Source of the DNA: CAWUEX02 sp038148375 | Lineage (GTDB): Bacteria; Pseudomonadota; Alphaproteobacteria; Rhodospirillales; Rhodospirillaceae | Direction: 5' to 3' | Assembly (NCBI GenBank): GCA_038148375.1 | Contig: JAYQVH010000009.1 | Span: 1 to 64,000, forward strand | DNA: 64,000 bases | Shown here: positions 57,611 through 64,000 of the stretch, piece by piece | How the letters are laid out: every line of letters begins with the position of its first letter | Position numbering within the stretch: the stretch's first letter is position 1 | The notes under the pieces: generated by a model | The model's database searches: none | What the model saw: the letters and a program-made list of their open reading frames with translations, nothing else | What the model was told of the DNA's origin: nothing | Position numbers and translations under genes: made by a program

Positions 57611-58497
57611 ACAAGCGGCGGCAGGATGATGAGCGGCACACCCACCGCCATCAGCATGATTCCGGCGATCTTGGTGCGGTTCAGAGTTTCATTCAGCAAC
57701 ATCCGTCCGAGCAGCAGGGCCGAGACCAGACCGATCACCCGCTTCAAACTCTCGACCACTCCGACCAGCGTCAGTTGATAGGCCACCAATTGACAGCCGT
57801 AGGCAATGCCCGCCGTCACGGAGGCCAGCGCCGCCGGGGTGAGCGCCGCCTTTGCCACGGCCAGGGTGTGGCCGCGTCTGACGATCAGATAAGCCAGCAA
57901 CACAGCGGTGATGATGCAGACCTGGATGAAGCCGTGGCTCGCTGCGGTGGAAAACTGCACGCCGATTTTCTCCAGCGGCGCCGTCGCCGACCACATCACC
58001 GTCACCGCCAGCATATAGCGCGCGCCGGTGTCCGTGGCGAAGCGCGCCACCACCCTGAGCGGATTGCGCGTGCCTTCCGGCATGTACAGCGTGATCAGGC
58101 CCGCGACGGCCAGGGCGATCCCCGCCAGCTGCTGCCCGCTCGGTATTTCGTCAAGTGCGATTGCGCCAAACGCGGTGGTCAACACGGGGATGAGCCCCAG
58201 CACCGGAATGGTCAGGCTCAATGCGCTGGCCCGCATCGCCAGAATGAAAAACAGATTGGCGATTAGCCCGGCGGCGGCGGCAGCAAGTCCGTACGGCCAG
58301 TAGGCCGCGCTGACCTGAAGTCCATCCGTCAGCATCACCCAAATGCCAAGAAGGGGAACCTGCCCGCCGACGAACACGGTCAGCAGCAGGGTCGGGCCGA
58401 TGTGCTCGGTAGCCGCCTTGCGGAAGTAATCGCTGGCGGCAAATCCCAGGGCACAGACCAAGGTAAGGGCGAGGGCGGGCGCGGAGACCGCGAGCAT
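57607..58497 (-). CDS. EamA/DMT-family transporter
   Basis: A 296-residue inner-membrane protein with ten hydrophobic segments in two EamA halves. The first half has FAASDYFRKAATEHIGPTLL, and the second SLKRVIGLVSALLLGRMLLNETLNRTKIAGIMLMAVGV with the conserved Glu after LL. Members export amino acids, nucleotides or other small metabolites. Its 3' end overlaps the TPR-GT41 gene by four bases, and the start is 115 bases from the divergent lectin-like gene. Specificity unknown. Confidence 0.92.
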   Translation of the reverse strand: MLAVSAPALALTLVCALGFAASDYFRKAATEHIGPTLLLTVFVGGQVPLLGIWVMLTDGLQVSAAYWPYGLAAAAAGLIANLFFILAMRASALSLTIPVLGLIPVLTTAFGAIALDEIPSGQQLAGIALAVAGLITLYMPEGTRNPLRVVARFATDTGARYMLAVTVMWSATAPLEKIGVQFSTAASHGFIQVCIITAVLLAYLIVRRGHTLAVAKAALTPAALASVTAGIAYGCQLVAYQLTLVGVVESLKRVIGLVSALLLGRMLLNETLNRTKIAGIMLMAVGVPLIILPPLV

Positions 58498-58612
58498 AAT
58501 CAGTCCGGGGATGCGGCCTCACGGCCTTGTGAAACGACGGAGCCGGGTCTGCCATAATGTCGCCCGGCGCGGCGTGTTGACTGTCGGTCTCACATTCGCA
58601 TGGGAGGCCAAG

Positions 58613-59260
58613 ATGAAGCTAGCTGCTTTCGGACTTGCACTCACCGCAATCATCGTCCTGGCAGACTTCGCCAATGCATTCGAACGCCGCAATGCCCTGC
58701 TCGGCGCGCCGCTCTATGCCGGTCCCAAGACCGTGATTATCCAAAACGGCCGAACGGCGTTTCCGGGTTACTCAGCGCCGATCACACGTCCGTCGTCCGG
58801 CTGGCAGAACCGCATCATCATTGGCAACGCCGCCCATTACGGCCGCGACCGCTATGACCGGTTCGGCAACCGGCGTTTGTTTATCCCCGGTTATGGCTAT
58901 GTCATTCCGCGAGAACGCCATCAGCCCTATGGCGGCCGGTATTCGAATGCGCCGCGGTATTACGACAATGATCGCTATGGCCGTGACCGCTATGGCCGCG
59001 ACCGGCACGACCGCTTCCCGAGTCTGACCATCCTCGGCGCCAGCTACCGGTCCATCAACGGCCGGGCCTGCGACGCCTTTTCCAACGTCCACCGCAAATG
59101 CGATGGCGAACGGTCGTGCAACGTGCGTGCCTCCAACAAAATCTGCGGCGATCCGGAACGCGGGCGGCTCAAGGTTCTGGAAATCAGCTACGCCTGCGAC
59201 GGGCGCACGTTCTCGGCGCGGGTGCCGGAGAAATCCAACGCCCGTCTGGTCTGCCGTTAG
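58613..59260 (+). CDS. Exported protein with SUEL-type lectin-like C-terminus
   Basis: A 215-residue secreted protein. The ATG at 58613, behind GGGAGG, opens a signal peptide (MKLAAFGLALTAIIVLADFANA). The middle is a low-complexity tract rich in Arg, Asp, Tyr and Gly with RDRYGRDRY repeats (about 75-140). The C-terminal 80 residues read ILGASYRSINGRACDAF, then CDGERSCNVRASNKICGDP and LKVLEISYAC. This matches the Cys spacing and the GDP-x-KYLxVxYxC ending of galactose/rhamnose-binding SUEL lectins. It may bind carbohydrate at the cell surface. A frame from 58511 adds no sensible sequence. Confidence 0.75.
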   Translation: MKLAAFGLALTAIIVLADFANAFERRNALLGAPLYAGPKTVIIQNGRTAFPGYSAPITRPSSGWQNRIIIGNAAHYGRDRYDRFGNRRLFIPGYGYVIPRERHQPYGGRYSNAPRYYDNDRYGRDRYGRDRHDRFPSLTILGASYRSINGRACDAFSNVHRKCDGERSCNVRASNKICGDPERGRLKVLEISYACDGRTFSARVPEKSNARLVCR

Positions 59261-59338
59261 GCGCCTGCCGGTAAGCCCCTTCACCAGCTGGTGGCGTTCT
59301 CCGCGGTTATACGACTGCCGTTGACCTTGCGCCCCCGG

Positions 59339-59358
59339 AGCCCCATGTTCTGGGGGCT
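59339..59358 (+). promoter_or_regulatory. Hairpin over the DUF2333 ribosome-binding site
   Basis: AGCCCC (59339-59344) can pair with GGGGCT (59353-59358), directly before the ATG at 59359, so the only G-rich ribosome-binding stretch is in the stem. An 8-codon frame (MFWGLWTL then TAA) starts at 59345 inside the loop and runs across the main start. It could lower or couple translation. Confidence 0.35.
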
Positions 59359-60357
59359 ATGGACGCTATAAAAACCCGCTTATCCGACCTTTGTGGACGC
59401 CTGTGGGCGTCGGTGAAATCCCTCGTCGCACGCGATGCGTCGGATACGCCGAGTCCGCTGCCTCTGCGCATCATGGCCGCCGCGGTTGCTATTCTCGTCA
59501 TCTACTATGGCGTCGGCATGATTTGGTACAACTCCATCGACGATCAGATCGAGTTTCAGCCAAGCGAGCGCTACGCCTTCGACGGCGGTTCCAAGGCCGT
59601 GGCCACCGCCGCCGCTCTGGTGTCGCGCGAGGCGAGCCGTTGGGCGCCGAACAAGCCGTGGCTGCACCCGGCCGCGGGGCTCGACAACATGCCCAACTAT
59701 CAGCTCGGCATTCTCTACGCCTCGTCCCGGTTTGCGATTGAAATGGGCGACGCCTTGGGCCGCACCCGCGGCTCGTCGGCCATCGATCCGGATCTCGACC
59801 GCGCCGCCGGCCTGCTCAAGTACGACGGTACGGTGTGGTACTGGGGCTCGGGCAACTTCATTCCCACCGCCACGGCGGACTCCCAATACCGCGAAGGCGT
59901 GAACGCGCTGGTGTCCTACAACCGGCGTCTCGCCTCCGGAGACTCCACCTACGACCGCCGCGCCGATAACCTGATCGCGTTCCTGGACCGCGTCGCCTCC
60001 GATCTCGGCTCGGCCTCCGCCGCCCTGGACGAACGCGCGCTGGAGTCCAACGCCGGCTATTTCGATCTGCGCGCCGACGATTTGTTTTACAATATCAAGG
60101 GCCGTCTTTACGGCTATTACTTGATCCTGCGCGACGTCGGCGCCGATTTCGACCGCGTCATCGGCGAAAAGCAGGCGGCCGGTATCTATCAGCAGATGCT
60201 GACCAGCATGCGCACCGCGGCGGAGATGAATCCGCTGATCGTGTCCAACGGCAAGCAGGACGGCCTCGTCGTGCCGTCCCACCTGTCGGCGCAGGGCTTT
60301 TATCTGCTGCGCGCCCGGACCCAGCTGCGCGAGCTCACCGACGCACTCTCCAAGTAA
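59359..60357 (+). CDS. DUF2333 protein
   Basis: A 332-residue protein of DUF2333, common in alpha- and gammaproteobacteria. One transmembrane segment (about 38-58, IMAAAVAILVIYYGVGMIWYN) anchors a large periplasmic domain, with conserved-looking SKAVATAAALVSREASRWAPNKPWLHPAAGLDNMPNYQLG and FDLRADDLFYNIKGRLYGYY. Function is unknown. The start is set by family length and the SD-like GGGGGC just upstream. It lies 98 bases after the lectin-like gene and 29 before msrB. Confidence 0.9.
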   Translation: MDAIKTRLSDLCGRLWASVKSLVARDASDTPSPLPLRIMAAAVAILVIYYGVGMIWYNSIDDQIEFQPSERYAFDGGSKAVATAAALVSREASRWAPNKPWLHPAAGLDNMPNYQLGILYASSRFAIEMGDALGRTRGSSAIDPDLDRAAGLLKYDGTVWYWGSGNFIPTATADSQYREGVNALVSYNRRLASGDSTYDRRADNLIAFLDRVASDLGSASAALDERALESNAGYFDLRADDLFYNIKGRLYGYYLILRDVGADFDRVIGEKQAAGIYQQMLTSMRTAAEMNPLIVSNGKQDGLVVPSHLSAQGFYLLRARTQLRELTDALSK

Positions 60358-60386
60358 CACCCTGTAAAACGACCAAGGGGGCAGCC

Positions 60387-60797
60387 ATGTCTGACGCGCC
60401 TAAAGTTGAGAAATCTGAAGACCAATGGAAAGACGAGCTCTCGCCCGAGCAGTATTACATCCTGCGCGAAAAGGGCACGGAGCGCGCCTGGACCGGTCCC
60501 TACAACGATTTCAACGGCGACGGCGTGTTCCATTGCGCCGGCTGCGGCGCGCCCCTGTTCGATGCCGCCACCAAGTTCGATTCCGGCTCCGGTTGGCCGA
60601 GCTTTTACGAGAAGATCGAGGACGACGCCGTCGCCGAACACCGCGACGTCAGCCATGGTATGATCCGCACCGAAGTGACCTGTGCAAATTGCGACGGTCA
60701 CTTGGGCCACGTGTTCCCGGACGGGCCTAACCCGACAGGCCTGCGCTACTGCATCAATTCGATCTCGATCGTCCACGAAGACGATATGGACAAATAA
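60387..60797 (+). CDS. msrB: Peptide-methionine (R)-S-oxide reductase
   Basis: A 136-residue cytosolic repair enzyme that reduces methionine-R-sulphoxide in proteins using thioredoxin. The structural zinc Cys pairs are C50-x2-C53 (CAGC) and C99-x2-C102 (CANC), and the catalytic Cys is C122 in LRYCINSISI. SGSGWPSFYEKI and DGHLGHVFPDGP are hallmark stretches. The ribosome-binding site AAGGGGG is good. The DUF427 gene follows after 9 bases, so they are probably one transcript. Confidence 0.98.
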   Translation: MSDAPKVEKSEDQWKDELSPEQYYILREKGTERAWTGPYNDFNGDGVFHCAGCGAPLFDAATKFDSGSGWPSFYEKIEDDAVAEHRDVSHGMIRTEVTCANCDGHLGHVFPDGPNPTGLRYCINSISIVHEDDMDK

Positions 60798-60806
60798 GCC
60801 GGGCTC

Positions 60807-61283
60807 ATGGCACCCCGGCCCAAGGAATCCGTCTGGGACTATCCGCGCCCGCCGGCGCTGGAGGCGGATACCCGCCACGTACGGGTGGAATTCGCCGGCG
60901 AGGTCATCGCCGACAGCTCGGGCGCCTACCGCGTTCTGGAAACCAGCCACCCGCCGACCTTCTACATCCCGCATGGCGATGTGAATTTCGATTTTCTGAT
61001 CACCACGCCCAAGCAGTCCTTCTGCGAATGGAAGGGGGCGGCGGAGTACTACACGGTTAAGGTGGGCCTGCAGATCGCCGAGAACGCGGCCTGGGCCTAT
61101 CCGAAGCCATCCAAGCGTTTCGCGCCGATCAAGGATTATGTGTCCTTTTACGCCAGCAAGATGCACGCCTGTTACGTTGGCGACGACCGGGTGCAGTCCC
61201 AGGACGGGGATTTCTACGGCGGCTGGATCACGTCCGACATCGAAGGTCCGTTCAAAGGCGGCCCCGGCACCTGGGGGTGGTGA
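60807..61283 (+). CDS. DUF427 protein
   Basis: A 158-residue cytosolic protein of DUF427. It shows VRVEFAGEVIADSSGAYRVLETSHPPTFYIP, CEWKGAAEYYTV and AWAYPKPSKRFAPIKDYVSFY, all typical of the family, whose function is not established. It is co-directional with msrB 9 bases upstream. It is about 40 residues longer than minimal members because of a C-terminal part (ACYVGDDRVQSQDGDFYGGWI) that is commonly present. Confidence 0.93.
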   Translation: MAPRPKESVWDYPRPPALEADTRHVRVEFAGEVIADSSGAYRVLETSHPPTFYIPHGDVNFDFLITTPKQSFCEWKGAAEYYTVKVGLQIAENAAWAYPKPSKRFAPIKDYVSFYASKMHACYVGDDRVQSQDGDFYGGWITSDIEGPFKGGPGTWGW

Positions 61284-61290
61284 GGGGGGT

Positions 61291-62187
61291 ATGGACCAAG
61301 CATACAAAGCCTGGAGATTGTTCGTCGCGTTCTCATTTCTGATCTTAGAATTGACCCTTGTCGTCAACGCAGGAGCACGCGAACAGCGGTTGGTGCGCGT
61401 TCAGACTGGTCAGAATATGGATTGGTCCCAATCTTGTTCAGACCCTGACCTTTCTACAACAAGCGCTGGCAGAATCATCGATGAGGCTATGCTAGTTGCG
61501 AAAAAAGGTGATATCGAACAATCCCGTGAGGGTCTGTCACGGGCGGTTTCCGCTGCATTAGAAGAGTTTTTCGCCGTCAAGCGCCTTGGAATTGTGATTT
61601 GCGTCGCTGCGTTACAAGACGAAATTGGATTTCCCGCCGATGCTGAAGCATCGCTTAAGCGCGCGATCAGTGACGCGCGCGTGTACTTTGACGAGTCTGA
61701 GCCCTCAGATTTGCTAATGCCGACTATGCGCTTGCTTGCTGTCGCTGACCTGCAACGGTTGCTTCTGGCTCATGAAGATGCTGCGCAAACTCTTGCTTAT
61801 GCTGAGGGATTGAGCAAATCAGCCCCTGCTTCTCTAACAACTTTTTTTATCGCCATTAAATTCGGTCAATTTCACCAACTATGGGGTGAAACTGATTTGG
61901 CAGACGAGAGTTTCAGTAAAGCCCGCGATATGATCCCTAGAATATCGACAATTCCTGACAGCCCTGAAGACCAGGCATTGCTGTCTAGCGGAGAGGTTCC
62001 TCATCCCGCGTACTTGTTTGCTGGCCTCGCACAAGATGAAGCTGCTGTCGGCCGATCTGACCTGGCGAATATGGATGTCTCGCGAGCCAATGAGATTGGG
62101 CGGCCGCATTCCGCTGAAGTCCAGGAGCGTCTGGTGTCCATGCTAGCGGCGGTCGATAGGATTATCAGCGCAGTTGAGGCCCAATAA
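61291..62187 (+). CDS. Hypothetical helical-repeat protein, AT-rich
   Basis: A 298-residue protein I do not recognise. A hydrophobic N-terminus (LFVAFSFLILELTLVVNAG, about 10-28) suggests export or membrane anchoring. The rest is helical with TPR-like pairs (DIEQSREGLSRAVSAALEEFF, FPADAEASLKRAISDA, DLADESFSKARDMI). The gene is visibly less GC-rich than its neighbours and uses rare-here codons (GCA, TTA, AAA, CTA), suggesting later arrival. The ATG at 61291 was chosen over an earlier in-frame one that overlaps DUF427. It is followed by 286 bases without a gene. Confidence 0.75.
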   Translation: MDQAYKAWRLFVAFSFLILELTLVVNAGAREQRLVRVQTGQNMDWSQSCSDPDLSTTSAGRIIDEAMLVAKKGDIEQSREGLSRAVSAALEEFFAVKRLGIVICVAALQDEIGFPADAEASLKRAISDARVYFDESEPSDLLMPTMRLLAVADLQRLLLAHEDAAQTLAYAEGLSKSAPASLTTFFIAIKFGQFHQLWGETDLADESFSKARDMIPRISTIPDSPEDQALLSSGEVPHPAYLFAGLAQDEAAVGRSDLANMDVSRANEIGRPHSAEVQERLVSMLAAVDRIISAVEAQ

Positions 62188-62259
62188 ACGGGCTTGATCG
62201 CCGAGTGCCAAGGCCGAAAAGGGCGGTTTTCTAACCCCCTGATTTCCTTTACGAAAATT

Positions 62260-62358
62260 CGTGCATGGGCTTGTTCGTCGAAAAGGTAACACTCTGAAAT
62301 CACACGCGTTTTAGGGCAAAAGTGAAGTTACGCGGTGCGTGCATGGGCTCGTTCCTCG
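62260..62358. repeat. Pair of 21-bp direct repeats
   Basis: Copies at 62260-62280 and 62338-62358, starting CGTGCATGGGC, match at 19 of 21 positions and lie 78 bases apart. Both are in the 286-base gap after the AT-rich gene. The rest of that gap shows no open frame with a good start, no T-run terminator and no RNA I recognise. Confidence 0.6.
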
Positions 62359-62473
62359 CGTTTTCGCGCCGGATAACTTATTCGCGCTCCCGTTGCCCGA
62401 TCACGTCTCTGTTCGCGCCGTTGCCTGAGCGGTCCGGGCAAGGGCACACTGCGGGCCCCAGCCCACTGAATGC

Positions 62474-63292
62474 ATGACCATGTTGCCCGACCTGATCCTC
62501 CCCGACGACGTTTCTACCCTGGCGGCGCGCTATGCCGAAGACGGCGTCGTGCCCGTGCGCGGTCTGCTGCGCGGAGACCTGCTGGCGGTGCTGATTGCGC
62601 AAGTCGCCGCTTTCCGCGCCGGAGACGGCGAGGGCGCCGATGCGCGCACCAGCGTCAAACATCTGCCGGGGCGCAGCATCGTGCGCGGCCTGGCGCACCG
62701 CGCCGGCCCGATGCGTGATCTGGCCGAGAACGATGCCGTTGCGCGCTTTCTTGCCGCCATCGCCGGTGTGCCGTCTGTGCGCTACTGGAATGATCTGACG
62801 CTCGCCTATGCGCCAGCCGCGCCCGCGGGAGAGTCCGCCTGGCATCACGACATTCCGGCCTTTCCCCTGCGCGCCCAGGCGATGCCGACGCTGTGGATCG
62901 CGCTGTCCGACGTCGACTGGGACTCAAGTCCGCTGGTGTTCGCGCCGGGCTCTCACAAGGACGGCGCGCTCTATCCGCCGAGCACGTCGGGAGAGGCGGA
63001 TCCCTTGCCAGGCTATAGCGTCATGCCCGACTGGGAGGCGCGTATCGACTCCGGCGAGGTCGAGCGCCTGTGGTGGCCGATCCAGCCCGGCGACGCCGTC
63101 GTCATGCATTCCCATGTCGTTCACTGCACGCCGGCCAACCGCAACGAAGAACACGAACGGGTCAGCATTCTCACCCGCTGGCTGTCCGGCGATGCTGTGT
63201 GGCACCGCGACGCCTATTCGACGCCGGTGCCGGGCATTCCCGAACGAGACTGGAAGCCGGGCGCGCCCGCGCCGACCTCGTTTCTGACATGA
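62474..63292 (+). CDS. Phytanoyl-CoA dioxygenase (PhyH) family oxygenase
   Basis: A 272-residue non-heme iron, 2-oxoglutarate-dependent oxygenase of the PhyH family. The iron-binding His-x-Asp is in SAWHHDIPAF (about 122-131), and the distal His is in MHSHVVHCTPANRN, with a downstream Arg in HERVSILTRW likely for 2-oxoglutarate. Members hydroxylate varied small molecules and lipids. The ATG at 62474 is the likely start; a second at 62480 is possible, and no strong ribosome-binding site is seen. Its stop overlaps the next start (ATGA), tying it to a solute-binding protein and suggesting the bound solute is its substrate or precursor (inference). Confidence 0.9.
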   Translation: MTMLPDLILPDDVSTLAARYAEDGVVPVRGLLRGDLLAVLIAQVAAFRAGDGEGADARTSVKHLPGRSIVRGLAHRAGPMRDLAENDAVARFLAAIAGVPSVRYWNDLTLAYAPAAPAGESAWHHDIPAFPLRAQAMPTLWIALSDVDWDSSPLVFAPGSHKDGALYPPSTSGEADPLPGYSVMPDWEARIDSGEVERLWWPIQPGDAVVMHSHVVHCTPANRNEEHERVSILTRWLSGDAVWHRDAYSTPVPGIPERDWKPGAPAPTSFLT

Positions 63293-64000
63293 TCAGCCGC
63301 CGGGGGTTCGCGGCAGGATCTGCTGTCCTGGCATCCGGCGTCGCATCGCATCGCGCTCGGGCGGCTGGCGCGGCGACCATCGGTATCCAGGCGCTACCGC
63401 CCGGGCTCGGCAATCCGCTCAGCTCCAACGGGTTTCCGCCGCTGCATGTCTTTCCCGCGGTGTTCGATGCCCTGATCGAAGTCACTGCCGACGGCACCTA
63501 CGCCCCCGCGCTCGCTCTGGCCTGGGAAGCCGAAGACGAAACCGCGTGGCGTATCGACCTGCGTCCCGATGTGCAGTTCTCCAACGGCGAGCTTTGCGAT
63601 GCCCGCGCCGTTGCCGCCACCTTTGATATCCTGAACACACCTGAGGGCCGCACCCAGGCGGTCTATCGCGACGCGCGCACGGTCGGCCGCGCCGAAGTGA
63701 TCGATGACCTGACCGTGCGCCTGCACACCTCGACGCCCGACGCCGCCTTGCCCGGTAAACTCTGCGGTATCCGCATCCTGCCGCCGGAGCACTTCGCCGC
63801 GCGTGGGTTCGCCGCCTTCGCGCGGGAGCCTGTCGGCACCGGGCCGTTCAGGGCGACCCGCTGGGACCAGCGCCGCATCGATCTTGTGCCGAATCCCAAT
63901 GCCTGGCGGCCACCGCAGGTGGACAGTCTCTCGCTGATTCCGATTCCCGAGGAGGTCGCGCGTCTGCAGGCGCTGTTGTCGGGCGGCGTCGATGTCGCGC
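63289..64000 (+). CDS. ABC transporter solute-binding protein, family 5 (partial, runs off window)
   Basis: About 237 residues are visible; the gene continues past the window end. It opens with a twin-arginine-like signal (MISRRGFAAGSAVLASGVAS), then ATIGIQALPPGLGNPL, the family stretch WRIDLRPDVQFSNGELCDARAVAATFD and PVGTGPFRATRWDQRRIDLVPN. It is like the binding protein at 4405-5913 in class but a separate lineage. The start overlaps the PhyH stop by four bases. Permease and ATPase genes, if linked, would be beyond the window. Confidence 0.88.
   Translation, partial: MISRRGFAAGSAVLASGVASHRARAAGAATIGIQALPPGLGNPLSSNGFPPLHVFPAVFDALIEVTADGTYAPALALAWEAEDETAWRIDLRPDVQFSNGELCDARAVAATFDILNTPEGRTQAVYRDARTVGRAEVIDDLTVRLHTSTPDAALPGKLCGIRILPPEHFAARGFAAFAREPVGTGPFRATRWDQRRIDLVPNPNAWRPPQVDSLSLIPIPEEVARLQALLSGGVDVA

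Noticed and set aside
58973..59013. Short tandem repeats that could suggest a CRISPR or satellite
   Set aside because: They encode the in-frame RDRYGRDRY tract of the lectin-like protein and have no spacers.
59380..61367. Two leftward open frames of over 320 codons opposite DUF2333, msrB and DUF427
   Set aside because: Antisense shadows of well-supported genes in GC-rich DNA.
1..64000. Anti-phage system, prophage, transposon, CRISPR or tRNA
   Set aside because: No integrase, transposase, terminase, nuclease cassette, repeat-spacer array or cloverleaf was found on either strand; the DinG-type helicase stands alone and looks housekeeping.

Overview
The window looks like a stretch of an alphaproteobacterial chromosome with high GC. 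Supporting signs are a CIRCE-controlled groES-groEL pair, a class I lysyl-tRNA synthetase, a CtaA/COX15-type heme A synthase, DUF1489 and DUF2333 proteins, a lipid-A-synthase N-terminal-domain protein next to a GT2 transferase, and several TPR-glycosyltransferases. No rRNA, tRNA, CRISPR array, integrase, transposase or phage gene was seen. Genus cannot be told from sequence alone.

Layout. (1) 0-20 kb is an accessory region of catabolic character: a cut-short TonB-dependent receptor, two tandem Rieske oxygenases ending at a clear terminator, a TPR-glycosyltransferase and an orphan solute-binding protein, then an alpha/beta hydrolase, an MFS transporter, two tandem CubicO/NylB-type serine hydrolases, an FAD oxidoreductase, a coupled pair of SDR proteins (one with its catalytic motifs lost), an exported VOC protein, an exported two-lobed protein resembling class II chelatases, an exported alpha/beta hydrolase and an exported CpcT/CpeT-like protein. 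(2) 20-30 kb is mostly housekeeping: tldD, ctaA, GT2 plus LAB_N, a DUF2254 membrane protein, an orphan CoxL-like molybdenum hydroxylase and groESL. (3) 30-38.5 kb has two divergent surface-carbohydrate proteins, a DinG-type helicase and lysyl-tRNA synthetase. (4) 38.5-46.6 kb is a complete fatty-acid beta-oxidation operon read leftward (fadD, merR, fadA, FadN-type dehydrogenase/hydratase, acyl-CoA dehydrogenase, thioesterase). Its promoter has a 16-bp perfect dyad between the -35 and -10. (5) 46.7-50.3 kb has an SCP2 protein, an SDR and a second tandem pair of CubicO hydrolases. (6) 50.4-54.5 kb is a signalling block: a degenerate EAL-like protein whose 5' end looks frameshifted, a Cache-HAMP-PP2C phosphatase and a DUF1489 protein. 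(7) 54.5-64 kb is mixed: SDR, TPR-GT41, DMT exporter, an exported lectin-like protein, DUF2333, msrB, DUF427, an AT-rich atypical gene, a PhyH dioxygenase and the start of a second orphan solute-binding protein.

How the genes may work together. The fad operon should take free fatty acids through activation and the oxidation spiral under its own MerR regulator. The left region would import (TonB receptor, MFS), hydrolyse (several hydrolases), oxygenate (Rieske pair) and dehydrogenate (FAD enzyme, SDRs) one or more unknown organic substrates. The most unusual block is 15.6-20.2 kb: four consecutive exported proteins, two of them related by sequence pattern to tetrapyrrole-handling families. Two GntR-type operators 52 bp apart lie ahead of the chelatase-like gene. 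A periplasmic tetrapyrrole-processing role is an inference only. Gaps between genes are otherwise short, and no gene-free stretch exceeds 300 bases. All assignments rest on reading the sequence, without database searches.
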